The position numbers and the translations under genes were made by a program. From contig CM060899.1 of the NCBI GenBank assembly GCA_030762935.1, positions 13,685,001 to 13,749,000 of the forward strand: a stretch of 64,000 nucleotides of DNA. The letters are read 5' to 3'. Positions 42,130 through 55,410 of this stretch are shown here, one piece after another. The notes below the pieces were generated by a model. That model ran no database searches, had not been told where the DNA came from, and worked only from the letters and a program-made list of their open reading frames with translations. Position 1 is the first letter of the stretch; the number at the start of each line of letters is the position of its first letter. The DNA is from Hymenopus coronatus (Eukaryota; Arthropoda; Insecta; Mantodea; Hymenopodidae).

Positions 42130-45010
42130 GGTGTGACACTAGGCAAGCCGAAAGTAGGGAATTCGGTCCCGGGTACAAACGCACATCCAACGACGTCGTT
42201 ACAATTATTACCATCGGTGCGTAGACGTATGCGGCCACTGTATTTAGAGAAAAACTCTAAAAAGCAAGTACGGGTACTAGAGACAGGCATCGCAATTTTC
42301 TCATAAACCGCCATCCCAAGATCTACGTGGGATGTAGCACGTAACCAAGGGGAGTACAACCTCTCTCCAATGGAAAACACGCGAGTCAGTGTGATATTGT
42401 GTTTCCGAAGCAGCTCGCGGAAACGGTAATCTGCAGGCTTAGGACTGTGACACAAGTTACCAGAACAAGTTATCGCTCGTCCAGAATGGAACTAAAAGAA
42501 GGGATAAACATTGGATGCGAAGGCATGCTCCTAAGCCAACAACCATAATTCCCAAGCAGTACATCACGCCGACATCGCAGAGGAGATTCTGCTGCCGATT
42601 CGACTTAGAGGCTTACTGTTGGGCTGATGGGGAAAACACCCACAGCCACACGGATGCCCTGATTATGGACTGTGTCTAATCTAAGCAGCATAAATGGTCA
42701 TGCTGAAGAATAGACAACGCAGCCACGGTCTAACTTGGACCGAATGAGAGTACGAAACACTGGCCGATCAGCTCCCCAAGATTTTCCACTTAGTATCCGT
42801 AAATTATTGATAATACGGTGACATCGCTCTTTTAGCTGTACTATATGTGGTCACCAGCAAAGTGACCGATCTAAAATAAAACCAAGAAATCTCACCTCGT
42901 CTGCAAATGGAAGGAGACCTGGCCCGAGTCGAAGAGTCTGTTTCAGCCGCCAGAAGTTAACGCAGACTGACCTCTCAGCAGAAATACGAAAGCCATTTTG
43001 TGAACTCCAATCATAAAGGGGCATCTAAACACCGCTGAAGGCGGCGTACGCTGAGAAGTATGGAAGATAGCAAAGTCGTCCACGAATAAGCACGACGAGA
43101 TATAGGGGGTACTCATGGAGAGATAGAATTAATGGCAATAGCAAACAGTGTCACGCTCAAAAACCGATCCCTGGGTCACACCGTTCTCTTGAATAAAATG
43201 ACCAGAAAATACCAGGCCGACACTTACTTGGAAAATTGGTACCGCATAAACAATGGTAGAGTCTACGAATATTCCAGTTGTAGGGAACGTAATATCCTCG
43301 TACTCCAACATGTATCATAAGCCTTCTCGAGGTCAAAAAATATCCCCACTGATTGGTAGTTCTTAAGAAACCCGTTAATGGTCTGTGTTGATACAGAGAA
43401 GGTGGTCAGTTGCTGAAAGACGGTGTCGAAAACCTCACTGGATGTTAGTCAGGAGATTGTGGGATTTCAGCCACCACACCATCCCTCCATTGATCATGGT
43501 TCCACCACCTTGCAAATGCAACTGGTGAGGGAAATAGGACGGTAGGTGGAAGGAAGATGACGGTCCTTTGCAGGTTTCAAAATAGGTATGATGGTGGCCT
43601 CCCGCCACTGAACAAGAAAAGTGGCGTCAACCCAAACACGATTATAGACCTCGAGTAGGAACGCCTTCCTTCAGGGGAGAGGTGTTGCAACATTTCGACA
43701 AGAGTGCCGTCTCAAACGGGTGCAGAGTTTCGCGAAGATGAAATTGCATGGTCTAGCTCCACCATGGTGAAAAGGCGATTGCAGTCTTCAAAGTTACGCT
43801 TGAGATTCCACCTGAGCCTGGAGAGACAGTAGTAGTTCTCTGAGCTAGACACTTGAGCGAAAATACTGCCAAGAGTGTTTGCCACGTCAAAAGGATCAAC
43901 TACATCACCTGTCGCTGTTTTTAGACCAGCAATTAGCATTTGGGTCGATTTTCCGGCCATACGCCGCAGCTTATCCCATACGACAGAGGAAGGTGTATGT
44001 CGGTTAAAGATGTTACAAATTTACTCCAGGATGTCTTTTTGCTATCCTTAATAATTTGTCTAGATTTGGCACGCAGCTTTTTATATTCTATTAGATTATA
44101 CATTATCTATTGTTGAGCGAGGTTGGAACACCCGGAGAACACGTCTGCGAACACAAATAGCATTCCGGCAGTCATCAGTCCACCAAGGGAAAGGAAACTG
44201 ACGGGGTTATGCAGTTGACCGGAGAATAAAAAGCTCGGAAGCAGAATGAATGGTCACTGTGAGGTGTTCTACTAAAAAGGCCACAGAGTCATGCTCGCTG
44301 CAATTAAAAACGGCCAGGCTGGAATAAAACTTCCAGTTGGCTCTGTCGAAGCGCCATGTAGGCAAACGTGCGGTACATACTCTAATAAGAATTGGAAGGT
44401 AGTCGATAGAATACAAATCAAACACAAAATTCCATTGTAAGGAAACTGCCAACTGTGGAGAACAAACCACTGTATCAGATGTGAAAAACTATTGAAGGCA
44501 TCAAGAAGGAATGTAGGCTCTGCGGTATTCAAGAGAGTAAGTTGATTAGCCTGAAAGAAATCAGCACGAGATGAGCCCCAAAGAGGGTGGTGGGCATTTA
44601 TGTCCCCCACCAACACAAATGGTGTTGATAACTGTGAAACGAGGTCTTTGAACTCGGTGCGCGAAAGGTCATTAGAGGGAGGCAGAGAGATACTGCAAAT
44701 GGTAAATCTGGCAGATGGAAGTGTAATCATTACAGCGACTGACCGGAGGTCGGAATGATAGGAGACGGAATCAGCAGAAATTCATCTCTGATGAGCATCA
44801 TAGAGCCCCCGTGTGCTGGACCATCTTCTGTCGGTGATAAATCAAGTCGTACAGAAGAGTAGTGCCTGTAAGTTACTTTGTTTTGTGGACAAAGTTTTGT
44901 CTCTTGCAGACCAGAGTCTGATGCTCAGTTAGTAGCAGTTCAAGTTCTGCTCGTCGAGATCGAATGCCGCGTATGTTCCACTGTAGGATAGCTGTGGTCT
45001 ATATTATGGG
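42130..45010 (-). pseudogene. LINE copy A ORF2 (APE, RT, part of RNase H)
   Basis: From 45010 down: the start block ILQWNIRGIRSRRAELELL, endonuclease with VLVGDINAHHPLWG (in frame 44730-44272), linker and RT fragments (44000-42460, including the frame 43960-43712 SRNSAPV block before the GPDG-type motif), and RNase H beginning at RTDGN (about 42215). Stops and frame changes are frequent. ORF2 of I-group elements nicks target DNA and reverse-transcribes the element RNA; this copy cannot. Confidence 0.85.
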
Positions 45011-45059
45011 ATAAGTTCTAAATAGAGATGCGTTTCTGCATGTAGGGTGGTACTGTTCG

Positions 45060-45786
45060 GTTTGATTTATTCTCTTTTGCCCTCGGACTAACACTTTTTT
45101 TTTCATGAGTATCATTCAGCCATTTACGCACTGTCCGTTTGGAAGTTGGGTCAGAATTCTGGTGTTCCATTTCCTCCACAGGGGAGGACCCCTTACCAAT
45201 AGAGAACTTCGGTACGAGGATCTGTTCGGAGAAGGTAGACCTTGCCGATCAGAGCTCACCCCTGAAGATTCCTCGAAAGAGGATATCCGTGGAGAGTGAC
45301 GAGGACTTTTACCACCCTTGGTTGTTTTGGGTGCAGGAGCAATACGCTCTTTATGTAAGTCAGTTCTACATATCTGGTCTTGAAACCATTCTATGGTGCA
45401 GAATATTCTAAGGTTTTGCCGGTCTTATTGCCTGAGGTTGACGGCTGGGGTAACAATTTTCCTGGAATATGCTTTACATTAGCGGATTTGGCAGATGGTG
45501 ATGCCGAGGTTGTCTAGTTGTTGAAGTCTTCGGGAAGGATCTGGCAACAATGATCTCTTCTGCAATAGTTGCCCCGCTGATATCGCAGGTTTGCGTTTCT
45601 ATTTCTCGCCTCGGCAAAGTTTTAGCTGTAATAGAGCTATAAGAACCGGCCCGCGGGGCAGAGGGTTGTCGGATACGCAGTATAACTTTTCTTTCACTCG
45701 TAACTCCTGGATCGCTCTTTCCTCAGCAAAACGCGGGACATCTCGGGAACTAGATGGGCGTTCCCCTCTGCAGCTAACACAAGATG
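45060..45786 (-). pseudogene. LINE copy A ORF1, C-terminal part
   Basis: It begins at SCVSCRGERPSSSRD (last knuckle) and continues through a PRFAEERAIQ helix and a Ser-rich tail to about 45060. The first half lies at 57588-57009, separated by the copy B insertion. Confidence 0.8.
45777..45786. repeat. Target duplication of LINE copy B, left
   Basis: ACACAAGATG, identical to 56999-57008. It borders the 3' (CAT)n end of copy B. Confidence 0.95.
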
Positions 45787-46029
45787 CATGATGATGATTG
45801 GGGAATAGGGGCACTCAGTTACTTGGGATATCAGCGCCATTTGAAAACTAAGTGGGACATGATATGGGAGCTCAATTGGGTTTATAATCGTAAAAAGTGT
45901 GCTAAAATTAGACGTAAAAGAAGCTCTAAAATTAGCAGCACTAAAGTTATAAAATCCATAAAACAAGTGAAAACAATGGAGTGTAAAAATTGATAAAAAA
46001 AAGGTAGATTTTAAATGTTTTGAAAACTT

Positions 46030-48709
46030 TTACAAAGAACAAGATCCTGGAGGCAAAACTAATTGTGGATAAATTTTAAAAACTCTGTCAACATCAGCGG
46101 GGTCATTCCCAAGGAACTCCGCTAGGGAGGCCGGCAGCTGGAGAGTAGTGCGAAAATATACAAGAGCAACACACTCTACCAGCACGGGTGCTACCGTCAG
46201 TGCTGCGCCACAAACCGGGCAGACAGGCTCAGTATCTGCATTAAAAATGGAAACAATGGGTAAAATGACAGTAACCAATTCGCAACCGAGCCAATTGCAC
46301 ATCGTCCCGACGTGAAGGACGTGAGGAGGTTGCCCAGGTGACAGGAAGATCTTTGATGTCCCGAAGCTTGTTACTTCGGAGAGCCGACCACTCCGCATGC
46401 CAGCTCAAAAATTCAGCTCTGCGCAAAATGATCCTAAGATCTTCGGCAGTTGCATTGGTAGCATTAACTCTGGGCTCTGTGACTGCCGATTTCGCTGCCA
46501 AATCTGCAAGTTCATTCCCTGGATAGCCAGTGTATCCAGGGATCCATGCGAGTTCCACCCTAACCCCTGAAGCTTGCAAAACGTGGAGGGCGTCCTGGAT
46601 GCGCTGCGCTAAAGGATGGTAACGAATGACCTGAAGGGCACGGAGGGAATTGCTAAGAATAAGGCAGTCACATAATTTTCTATGGCGAGTACAAAAAAAG
46701 GGCCCGGTACATAGTAGTCAGCTCGGCAGAATATATGAATGTACTGCTAGGCAACCGAAAGTAAAAGATTTGATCTCAAGGACAAAGGCACAACTAACAC
46801 CGTCGAGGCACTTACTGCCATCGGAATATATACAAATATGGCCACTGTATTTTCATAAAAATTCTAAAAAGACTCTACGACAGCAATTTGCGTAAACCGT
46901 CATTCCCAGATTGACATGGGAGGCAGCACGTAACCAAGGAGGCAACATCCTCTCCACCTTGGCAAACAGCCTCAATACGCTGCCAAAGAAGCTCACGGAA
47001 ACGAAAACCAGCAGGCTTTGGACTCAGCGAAAGGTGGCGATACAGATCGACCAGCTCCGGGGAGAAAAACCCGTGGAAAGTTTAATGCCCAGGCATGCAC
47101 TTGAGCCCTCAGCTATAATTAGCTAGCAGGACATCGCGCCGACATCGCAGAGGGGGTTCTCCCGATTCGGCGTAAAGGCTAACAACTGGGTTATTTGGAA
47201 AGGATCCAACCGCCAAACGGATACCCTGATTATGGACTGTGTCTAATTTTTCAGCACTGGTGGTCGTGCTGAAGATTAAACAATCGTACTATAGTTCAAC
47301 TTCGATCGAATCAGTGCGCCATAAAGACGAGGCAACACTGTCCGACCTGATCCCTAGGATTTACCACTTTGTATCAGTAAAATATTGAGAGAACCATCTT
47401 ATCACGCTTTCAACTGTGCTTATGCGGTGACCGAGCAAGTTTCCGATCGAAGATCAACCCAATGAATCTCGTATCATCTACAAAAGGAAGTAATTCTGGC
47501 CCGAGTCGAAGACATGGCGAATGTCGCCACCTACGTCGCCAGAAGTTCAGACTATTTTATCAGGTGAGAAACGAAAGCCATTTTTCGAGCTCCAAGTATA
47601 GACATTTCCAAACACCGCCGGAGGGGGCGTTCCAAAAACGGTGTACGCTGAGAAGTACAGTAATTGGCAAAGTCATTCACAAGTAAACCGGACGAGACAC
47701 CGAAGAGAACACATTGCGATATGGAAATAATCGCTACAGCAAACAGCGTCACGGTTAGTACCGAGCCCTGTGGCACACGTTCTCTTGAATAAAATGTTAG
47801 AAAAAACCGAGCTGACCCTTACTCGGAAAGCGCGGTCCCCAAAAACACCTGAATGAACAACGATAGGCGTCCACGAAAATTCCATTTGTGGAGGGAGGGT
47901 AATATTCATCCTCACCAACACATATCACAAACTTTCTCAAGGTCAAAAAATACTCCAACCTTTTGATAGTTTTCAAGAAAGCCGTTCATAATCTGTGTCG
48001 ATAGTGATACAAGATGGTCAGCTACTGACTGACGCCGTCGAAAACCGCACTGGGCATTAGTCTATATATTGTTTGATTCTAGTCACCAGACCAACCGTCT
48101 ATTGATCATGCGTTCCAGCACCTTGCAAATGCAGCTAGTGAGGGAAATAGGACGTTAGCTGGAAGGAAGCTGGCGGTCCTCCCCAGGTTTCAGAATAGGT
48201 ATAACGGTGGCCTCCTGTCATCTGTCTGGAAAAGTGCGTCAACCTAGACCCGGTTATAGACCTCGAGTAGGAAAGTCTTACAATTAGGAGAGAGATATTG
48301 CGACATTTGGAAGTGGATGGCATCTGGACCGTGCGCAAAGTTCCGCGTAGCTTCAAGTGCATGTTCTAGCTACGCCATTGTGAAAACGCAGTTCTAATCA
48401 TCAAGGTTTCAGGAATGAAGGAATACACTAAAGATTCCGTCTGATACTTCACTCTAAGGAACCCAGGGGGATAATTGGCTGAGATAGACACCTGAGCGAA
48501 AGCACGACCTAAAGTGTTAGCCACGTCAATGTGTTAACAACAACACCGGTAGCGGTTCTGAGTCAGCGATTGATATATGGGTCGAGTTGCCGGCCACACG
48601 CCTCAACTTATCCCATACGACAGACGAAGGGGTATTTCTATTAAAAAAGGCTACAAAGTTGATCCTGAAGGTTTTTTGCTATCCTTAATAACTTGCCGAG
48701 ACTAGGCAC

Positions 48710-48751
<42 letters not shown>

Positions 48752-49705
48752 GTGTGTTAGGTTTTCCAGTGTAGGGCGACGATGGAAAACCCTGAGAGCA
48801 CGCCTGCGGGCACGAATAGCAGTCCGGCACTCGTCGGTCCACCAAGATACCGGAAAGCGACCAGTACGGCCAGTGGAACGTGTAATAGATTGCTTAGCAG
48901 AGGATAGCACTATCTCTGTGTGGTTTTCGACTAAATAGTTCACAGAGGCGTGCTCAGCATAGTTAAAAACAATCAAGCGAGAATACAGACCAAAGTTGGT
49001 TTAATGGAAGCGCCAGTTTAGTAAACGGGTGGAACATACAGGAGGCGTCAATAGACTAATAAGACACGGGAAGTGGTCACTTGGATGCACATTAGAGATG
49101 ATATTCCAACTTAAGGAAACTGCTAACTGGGGTGAACAAATAACTATATCAAGGTATGAAACAGTGTGAAAGGCGTCAGAAAGAAATGTGGGCTCTCGGT
49201 GTTCAATAGAGCTAAATTATTACTGTCCAAGAAGTTTGCAAAGTGTGTGATTGGCATTCACATCTCCTTCCAACAGAAATGGTGGAGGCAGCTGCGCAAC
49301 TAGATCTTCTAAGTCCGTATGCAAGAGGTCAGCAGATGTTGGTAAAACCACAAATGATGAAAATGACGCAGGGAAACTGAATCCTGACAGCGACGGGTTA
49401 GACGTCAGATTGTAAGGGTACCGGTTCGACAAATATATCATCTCGGATTAGCAACATAGTGACCCCATGTGCTGGTCACCCTCCTCCTGTGATAAATCAC
49501 AGCGTACGGACGAGTACTGTTTGATGGTAGCCGTGTCCTGTGGACGGAGGTTTGTCACTTGTAAATATACGACCAAAGGCTGATGCTGATGTAACAACAA
49601 TTCAAGCTGTGGTCGATGTGATCTAACTCCACGTATGTGCCACTGTAGGATAGTCATAGTCTTTATGATGGGATAAGTTCTAAATTGAAAGCCGTTTCTG
49701 TACAT
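46030..49705 (-). pseudogene. LINE copy B ORF2 (APE, RT, RNase H), broken
   Basis: It begins MTILQWHIRGVRSHRPQLE near 49660. Endonuclease follows to about 49230 (LEGDVNANHTLC), then the RT linker (48976-48641), RT 48560-47130 with MPQGSVL (motif B) and a degraded motif C (VNDF in place of xxDD), and RNase H with TDG-type start and WIPGYTGYPGNELADLAAK at about 46540. A C-terminal CPVCGAAL... cysteine block ends near 46030. Multiple stops and frameshifts; the RT catalytic pair is damaged. Confidence 0.88.
48712..48749. repeat. Homopolymer T run inside copy B ORF2
   Basis: About 38 T where copy A has CTTTTTA (about 44070-44076), in the same linker as the A run in copy D but at a different site. 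Confidence 0.9.
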
Positions 49706-49744
49706 TGGGCGGTGTTGGTCGGCTCAGTTTATTCTTTTTTATGT

Positions 49745-49944
49745 CGGACTAACACTTAGTTCAGCAGCACAATTCTGTCGCTTGCGCACTGTCCGTTTGC
49801 CAATGACGACAGATTCTTCTTGATCCATCTCCTACACGGGAGAATACCCCTTCCCCACAGAAAATTTCGTTTCGAGAACCTCGAACCAATTAGAGGTACT
49901 GATCGGCGAAGCTGATTGTGGCCGATCGGTACTTCCGCCAGGGC
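49745..49944 (-). pseudogene. LINE copy B ORF1, extreme C-terminus
   Basis: A short C-terminal piece, ending before ORF2. It matches the sequence that should follow 55411 in the rest of copy B's ORF1, showing copy C split the gene here. Confidence 0.75.
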
Positions 49945-50402
49945 CTCCCAGGAGCCTACTACGGTAGGTACAGGTTTGGCACACCCGGGGGATCCCGATC
50001 CCACATCGACTCTCTCTGTGGGCAACCTCTGAGTGGCAAGGGAATCAGTAGGTAAAAATGCCGACCCACGTGTAGGTCGTGCGTGGAGACGGATGTCAGT
50101 GGAACGGAATATCCTGGTTGCTTGAGGGTCGCGTAATCGAACCTGAGCTTCTTTTTTCTCAGTAATTGGGGAGGATGTCCAACCTAATACATCGCTTTGA
50201 TTTCTGCTTCGCCTAAACGGGAGGCTAGGGACTACCCCCCTAGTCAATCGGCCAGGACTAGGCATTATACTGAACTCCAGGGTGAGTGGGACGGCGAGCC
50301 TTCTATACCCCCTGTGTAGGCCTGTCAGCCCAAAGGGGTGACCCCTCGTTGGGCTCCGTGGTGGTCGGGGAGCACTGGGGGATGAAATATAGACTATCTC
50401 TT

Positions 50403-51590
50403 ATGGGATCCAAAAACAAACTTAAACCAAATTTAGTGATAAGAAAGGAAGTAGTCGATTCCAGTGGTCCTCGCTACTTGGTGACAACTAGGACAGAAGA
50501 AGGAAAGAAATTTACATCATTTAGCCCATTTACCATTCATAAAGGCCTTGATAAAATAGGTGGTCCAGTAAAGTCCTGTACGCGTTCCCGCAATGGTACG
50601 CTCCTTGTTGAAGCAGTATCTGCAACGTAGGCATCAAAATTATTGCGGGCCAATCTGTTAGGCAGTTACCCTGTTAAGATCGCAATGCACAAGACGCTGA
50701 ACTCCTCACGCGGGGCTGTCACCACCCCTGCATTGGACGGTTTGTTTAATGAGGAGATTCAGTAGCAGCTCTAAGTATAAGACGTCACCATACCCTGTTC
50801 CTAACCTTTGATCAGATAGATCACCCTTAAGGAATAAAGGCAGGATACGAAGCCATTGAGGTTAGGCCATACATCCCCAACCCGCTGCGATGCTTCAGAT
50901 GTCAACGCTTTGGCCACACTAGCGAGGTTTGTAGTGGTCGGTCTACATATGTTAACTGCGGGGATGTAACGCAAGATGGAGGTTGCACATCGACTCCGTG
51001 CTGTGTTAACTGCGGCGATGAGCATTCATCAGGATCCCGCGACTGTCCCCGTTTTGGATAGGAGAGAGTGATCCAGTAGATCTTAGTAAACTAGGTGTCT
51101 TCTCAGAAGTTCCTGCGAACCCGCCAACCGTCTGTCTCGCTGTCTCGTACCTATAGTTCGGTTTTAGTTAAACCAGTATCGAAGCGGAAAATCGCAAAGC
51201 AGACCTGCGATATTAACGGGGCCAGAATTGCAGAAAAGGCTCTTGTAGACATAACATTTACAGGGATCTCAATTTCCACTTCTTTGTCGGCTACTCAATC
51301 TGCCAGCGCCACCTCTGGAAAACATACTGAAGGAAAAGTGTCACCCATGCCTTCGACTTCGGGAACTCAATCAGCCGTAACCGTCGTGCATTCTGGTCCT
51401 TTAAAAGCCTTTAAATCCAAATATGTCCTGACAGATTTCCTGAAAGACAATGTGAAGTCACCTTCCAAATCAGCTAAGGGAAGGAATAGTCCACACCACT
51501 CGCCGCATAGATCCTCTTCTGAGGACTCTTCTGGGGAGAGCACAGATCGGCGACCACAATCTTCGTCGATAAGTACCTTCTCTATTGGAA
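50403..51590 (+). pseudogene. LINE copy C ORF1 (gag-like), broken
   Basis: It starts MGSKNKLKPNL. The N-terminal blocks run to an in-frame TAG at 50628-50630. The knuckle region at about 50865-51060 shows RCFRCQRFGHTSEVC, then CVNCGDEHSSGSRDCPRFG, i.e. good CCHC motifs except one Tyr for Cys in the middle knuckle. The C-terminal Ser/Thr-rich tail (51095-51590) is open and fuses directly to endonuclease sequence, so the ORF1-ORF2 junction and the ORF2 start have been deleted. Confidence 0.85.
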
Positions 51591-51594
51591 AAGT

Positions 51595-54500
51595 GATCCC
51601 GAATTATTGCTCCACCAGAATCAGCCTTTGGTCGCATGCTTGCAAGGGACCAAGCTCCGTCCCCAAGACCACTTTACAATAAAGCAGTACTCTTCTGCCC
51701 GTTGTGATATATTACCGTTGGATGGAGTTCCTGCACATGGGGGCACCATGATTCTTATCAGAGATGTCTTCGCCGACTCTGTACCTCTTCATTCTGACAT
51801 ACAGTCCACTGCTGTAAGGATTAAGTCTCCTTCCATTTGCTTCACCATTTGCAGTATATATGTACCTCCATCTGACGACTTCCCGCGCACTGATATAGGA
51901 GATCTAGTCTCCCAGGTACATCCCCCTCTGCTGGTAGGGGATGTGAATGCCCACCACTCACTTTTGGGCTCCCCTTGGATTTGTGTGAAAAGTCAACTGC
52001 TCGCCGATTTCTTGGACTCATTTTAATCTCTCTCCCCTGAACAACGGAGAGCCTACATTTCTTTCCGACGCCTTTTATAGTTTTTCTCACCTGGATATAG
52101 CAGTTTGTTCTCCACAGCTAGAAGTCTCTCTACAATGGAATATCATCTCTGACTTACATTCAAGCGACCACTTTTCTGTTCTTATATCTCTCTTAGCACA
52201 GGATGTATGCTTCACCCGTTTACCTAGATGGCATTTAGATCGCGCCAACTAGAGCTTTTATTCTGGTTTGGCCGTTTTTCACCACGAGCAGGACTCGGTG
52301 GATTGTTTAGTCCACCACATCACCAAAACAATTATTTTTGCTGCTGACCTTTCAGTTCCGCGGTCGACTGAACATCTCCGTCGGTTTCCGTTCCCTTGGT
52401 GGTCAAGTGAATTCCGGAATGCAATGCGTGCTCGCAGACTTGCTCTTCGGATTTTCCAGCATTGGCCTACGCTGGATAACCTCATACAATATAAGAAGAT
52501 GCGTACCAAATCTACACAAATTATTAAGGAATGCAAAAAGCAATCGTAGGTCCAGTTTGTAGGCTCCTTTAATCGACATACACCTTCCTCTGTCGTATGT
52601 GATAAGTTACGGCGTATATCTGGGAAACCGACCAATATGTCGATTGACGGCCTACAATCAGTGGCAGGCGCTATGGTTGATGCATTTGACGTGGCTAACT
52701 CCCTGGGCAGTGCTTTCTAGCTCAGATAAGTATGCGTCTGAGTTTCTTCAAGTTAAGGTTCAGGTTGAAACTCATGGATTCGTTTTCCGATCTGGAAACC
52801 TTTAAGACTACAACCACCTTTTCACCATGGCGGAGCTAGGCACTGCCTTCTCAACTTCAAAAAACTCTGCGCCAGGTCCAGATGGTATCCACGTACAAAT
52901 ATCGCAACATCTGTCTCCCGAGAGTAATGCTTTCCTCCTCGAGGTCTATAATCGGGTCTGGGTAGATGCCACTTTTCCAACTCAGTGGCGGGAGGCCACC
53001 GTCATACCTATTTTGAAGCCTGGAAATGACCGTCACCTTCCTTTCAGCTTTAATCCAATTTCCCTCACCAGCTGTGCATGCAAAGTGATGGAACGCATGA
53101 TCAACGGACGGTTGGTATGGTGGCTGGAATCCTGCAATCTTCTGACCAACATCCAATGTGGTTTTCGGAGACGTTGATTGGCGGTTGACCACCTTGTTTC
53201 GCTATCGACGGAGATCAAGAAGCACTTTCCTAAGAACTGTCAGAGGTTTGGGATATTTTTTGACCTCGAGAGGGCTTATGATACCTGTTGGCAGGCAGAT
53301 ATTTTACGCTTCCTACATAACTGGAATATACGTGGACGCCTACAGTCGTTCCTTCAGGAGTTACTGCGGGACTGCGTTTTCTGATTAAGGGTCGGCTGGG
53401 TTTTTCCGAACTATTTTATTCAAGCCTCGGTAATAAGCGTGACGCTGTTTCTATAGCGATAAGTTCCATATCGCAATGTGTTCCCCCAGGTGTCTCTTCC
53501 AGTTTTCGTGGACGACTTTGCCATCTTCTGTACTTCTCAGGGTACACCGTTTTTGGAACTCCGCCTTCAGCGGCGTTTGGATGATCTTTATGATTGGAGC
53601 TCGAGAAACAGCTTTCGTTTCTCAACTGAGAAGACAGTCTGCGTTAACTTCTAGCGTCGTGGGTGGCGAATGGCTCCCACTCTTCACCTTGGACCAGACT
53701 TACTTCCCTTCGCAGATGAGGTGAGATTGCTGGGATTAGTATTCGATCGATCACTATGCTTGTCATCACATATAGCACAGCTTAAAGCGCGGTGTGGCCG
53801 TTCTCTTAATATTTTACGGATATTAAGTAGCTAATCTTGGGGTGCAGATCGGACAGTACTGCTGCGTCTATATTGCGCACTGATCCAATCTAAGGCAGAC
53901 TATGGATGCATCGTTTATTCTTCTGCAATATCATCTGTGCTGAGACGTTTGGACCCTGTCCATAATTAGGGCATCCGTGTGGCTGTTGGGGCATTTCCAA
54001 CCAGCCCAGTTGTGAGCCTCTACCTGAATCGGCAGAGCCCCCTTTACGGTTTGGGCGTGATGTCCTGTTTGGAAATTATGGCTGTTCTCTTAAGTGCACG
54101 CCTCTGCATTCGATGTTTACCCCTTTCTTCTCGACTGAGCTAGACGCACGATATTGCAATCATTTACTTAGTCCAAGGCCACCAAATTTCCGTTTCGGTG
54201 AGCTGCTTCGCGAACACTATATTGTAGTGCCTCGCATGTTTCCGAAAGGGGAAAGGGTGTACCCACCTTGGTTGCGTGCTACCTTCCACGTAGATCTCGG
54301 GATGACAGCTTATGGTGTTTATCCGTTTACAGTGGCCAATCTTTTATTTGCACCGATGGCAGTAAGTGCAGCAATGATATGAGTGTGCTTTTGTTACTGG
54401 TATTGCATCCCATACTTTCGGTTTGCATATTAATACATCCATTTACACGGCCGAACTGTATGCCATCTACCGATCCATTCTGTATGTTCACCGCAGCAAT

Positions 54501-55000
54501 TTTGGTAACTTTCTTATTTTAAGTAATTCTCTTAGTGCCCTTCAGAATGTTCGTGAGCTGTACAACCACCACCCTCTCGTGCAGCGAATTCAGGATCTCC
54601 TGCATGTTTTGGACACCTTAGGCGCATGGATTCCCGGACACGCTGGCTTGCCCGGGTACGACTTAGCGGACTCAGCAGCAAAGACGGCAACTACAGAACC
54701 TAGTATGAACATCTCTTTTGTGACTTCGGAGGACTTCCGGCTTGTTGTGTGGAAGTTGATTTCTACTGGCATAACGAGTGGTCTGCACTCCGCGATAAGC
54801 TCCGAGAAGTGAAGGACCTTCCAGTGAACTGGTTAACCTCCTCATGTATCTCTCATCGTGAGGAGGTCAAATTGGCTCGTTTGCGTATTGTCCACTCCTT
54901 TTTACGCATAGCTACCTACTTCAAAGGAAACCTGCTCCAATGTTTGTGCTCTGTGCCAGTCTCTCATTACTGCTAGTGTGCTCGTCTAGTATATCTACCT
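51595..55000 (+). pseudogene. LINE copy C ORF2 (APE, RT, RNase H), broken
   Basis: Endonuclease in frame 51607-52026 (LLVGDVNAHHSLLG). RT fingers at 52827-53177 (SKNSAPGPDGIH, WREATVIPILKPG). Motif A FFDLERAYDTCW at about 53248-53283. Motif C FVDDF at 53505-53519 with both Asp codons intact. RNase H at 54340-54790 (TDGSK, YTAELYAIY, SNSLSALQ, AWIPGHAGLPGYDLADSAAK). Motif B is scrambled and many frames change, so it is inactive. Confidence 0.88.
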
Positions 55001-55410
55001 GCCGCTCTGCATATCTCTCGGAGAGACCCTAGCAGATGAAGCAAGGGTTTTTAACCTTTTATCTTATGTGCCTTTTAATCTGCATGCTTAGTGTTACCTT
55101 GCTATTTATTGTTTTATTTGTTTTGGCCTCTGTTAGCGTATTGGTAGCTTAGGTCTACTACGTTTTAAAAGTTTTAACCGTTTGAGTTTTAGCACGGAGG
55201 AACTGGTTTTTAGTTCCATTTTTATTAGTCTTTTAGTTTCTCTGTGTTTAGCTTGGGCGTTTTTTAGTTCAAGTGTGTTTTATTGGTGAATGGCTCCTTT
55301 TGATCCATATTTTAATTTTCTACGATGTTTCAATTGCGTTGGGAGCCACGCTTTATTTTTTATGGGCGCTAATGACCTGCTGTTGTGCGCCCATAAGCCC
55401 ATCCATCATC

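Larger units (their letters stand above)
42119..45786 (-). mobile_element. I-group LINE copy A, 3' portion
   Basis: It continues copy A (5' portion at 57009-58328) beyond the copy B insertion. The sequence resumes in ORF1 at the knuckle SCVSC after the duplicated target ACACAAGATG (45777-45786), then the ORF1 C-terminus, and ORF2 endonuclease, RT and the beginning of RNase H, where copy D's 5' end interrupts at about 42118. Confidence 0.9.
45787..49944 (-). mobile_element. I-group LINE copy B, 3' portion with complete 3' end
   Basis: The minus strand runs from the ORF1 C-terminus (49944) through ORF2 to the 3' UTR and a short (ATC)n tail ending at 45787. The 3' UTR aligns with that of copy C (AATTG.G.T.GGAGC, ATGG.CGCT, then (CAT)n). 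The 5' portion is at 55411-56998, and copy C is inserted between them. Confidence 0.9.
49945..55410 (+). mobile_element. I-group LINE copy C, essentially full length
   Basis: About 5.5 kb on the plus strand, opposite to all other copies. The 5' end CCAGGAGCCTACTACGG is at about 49945, then the 5' UTR, ORF1 (from 50403), ORF2, 3' UTR (from about 55010) and a CATCATCATCAT tail at about 55393-55408. It is inserted into copy B's ORF1. The target duplication is short or eroded (CCAG is shared by both flanks). Confidence 0.92.

Noticed and set aside
42119..49944. First reading as separate truncated LINE copies at 42-45.8 kb and 45.8-49.9 kb
   Set aside because: The exact 10-bp duplication and matching ORF1 break points show these are parts of two split elements (A and B) continued at 57-58.3 kb and 55.4-57 kb.
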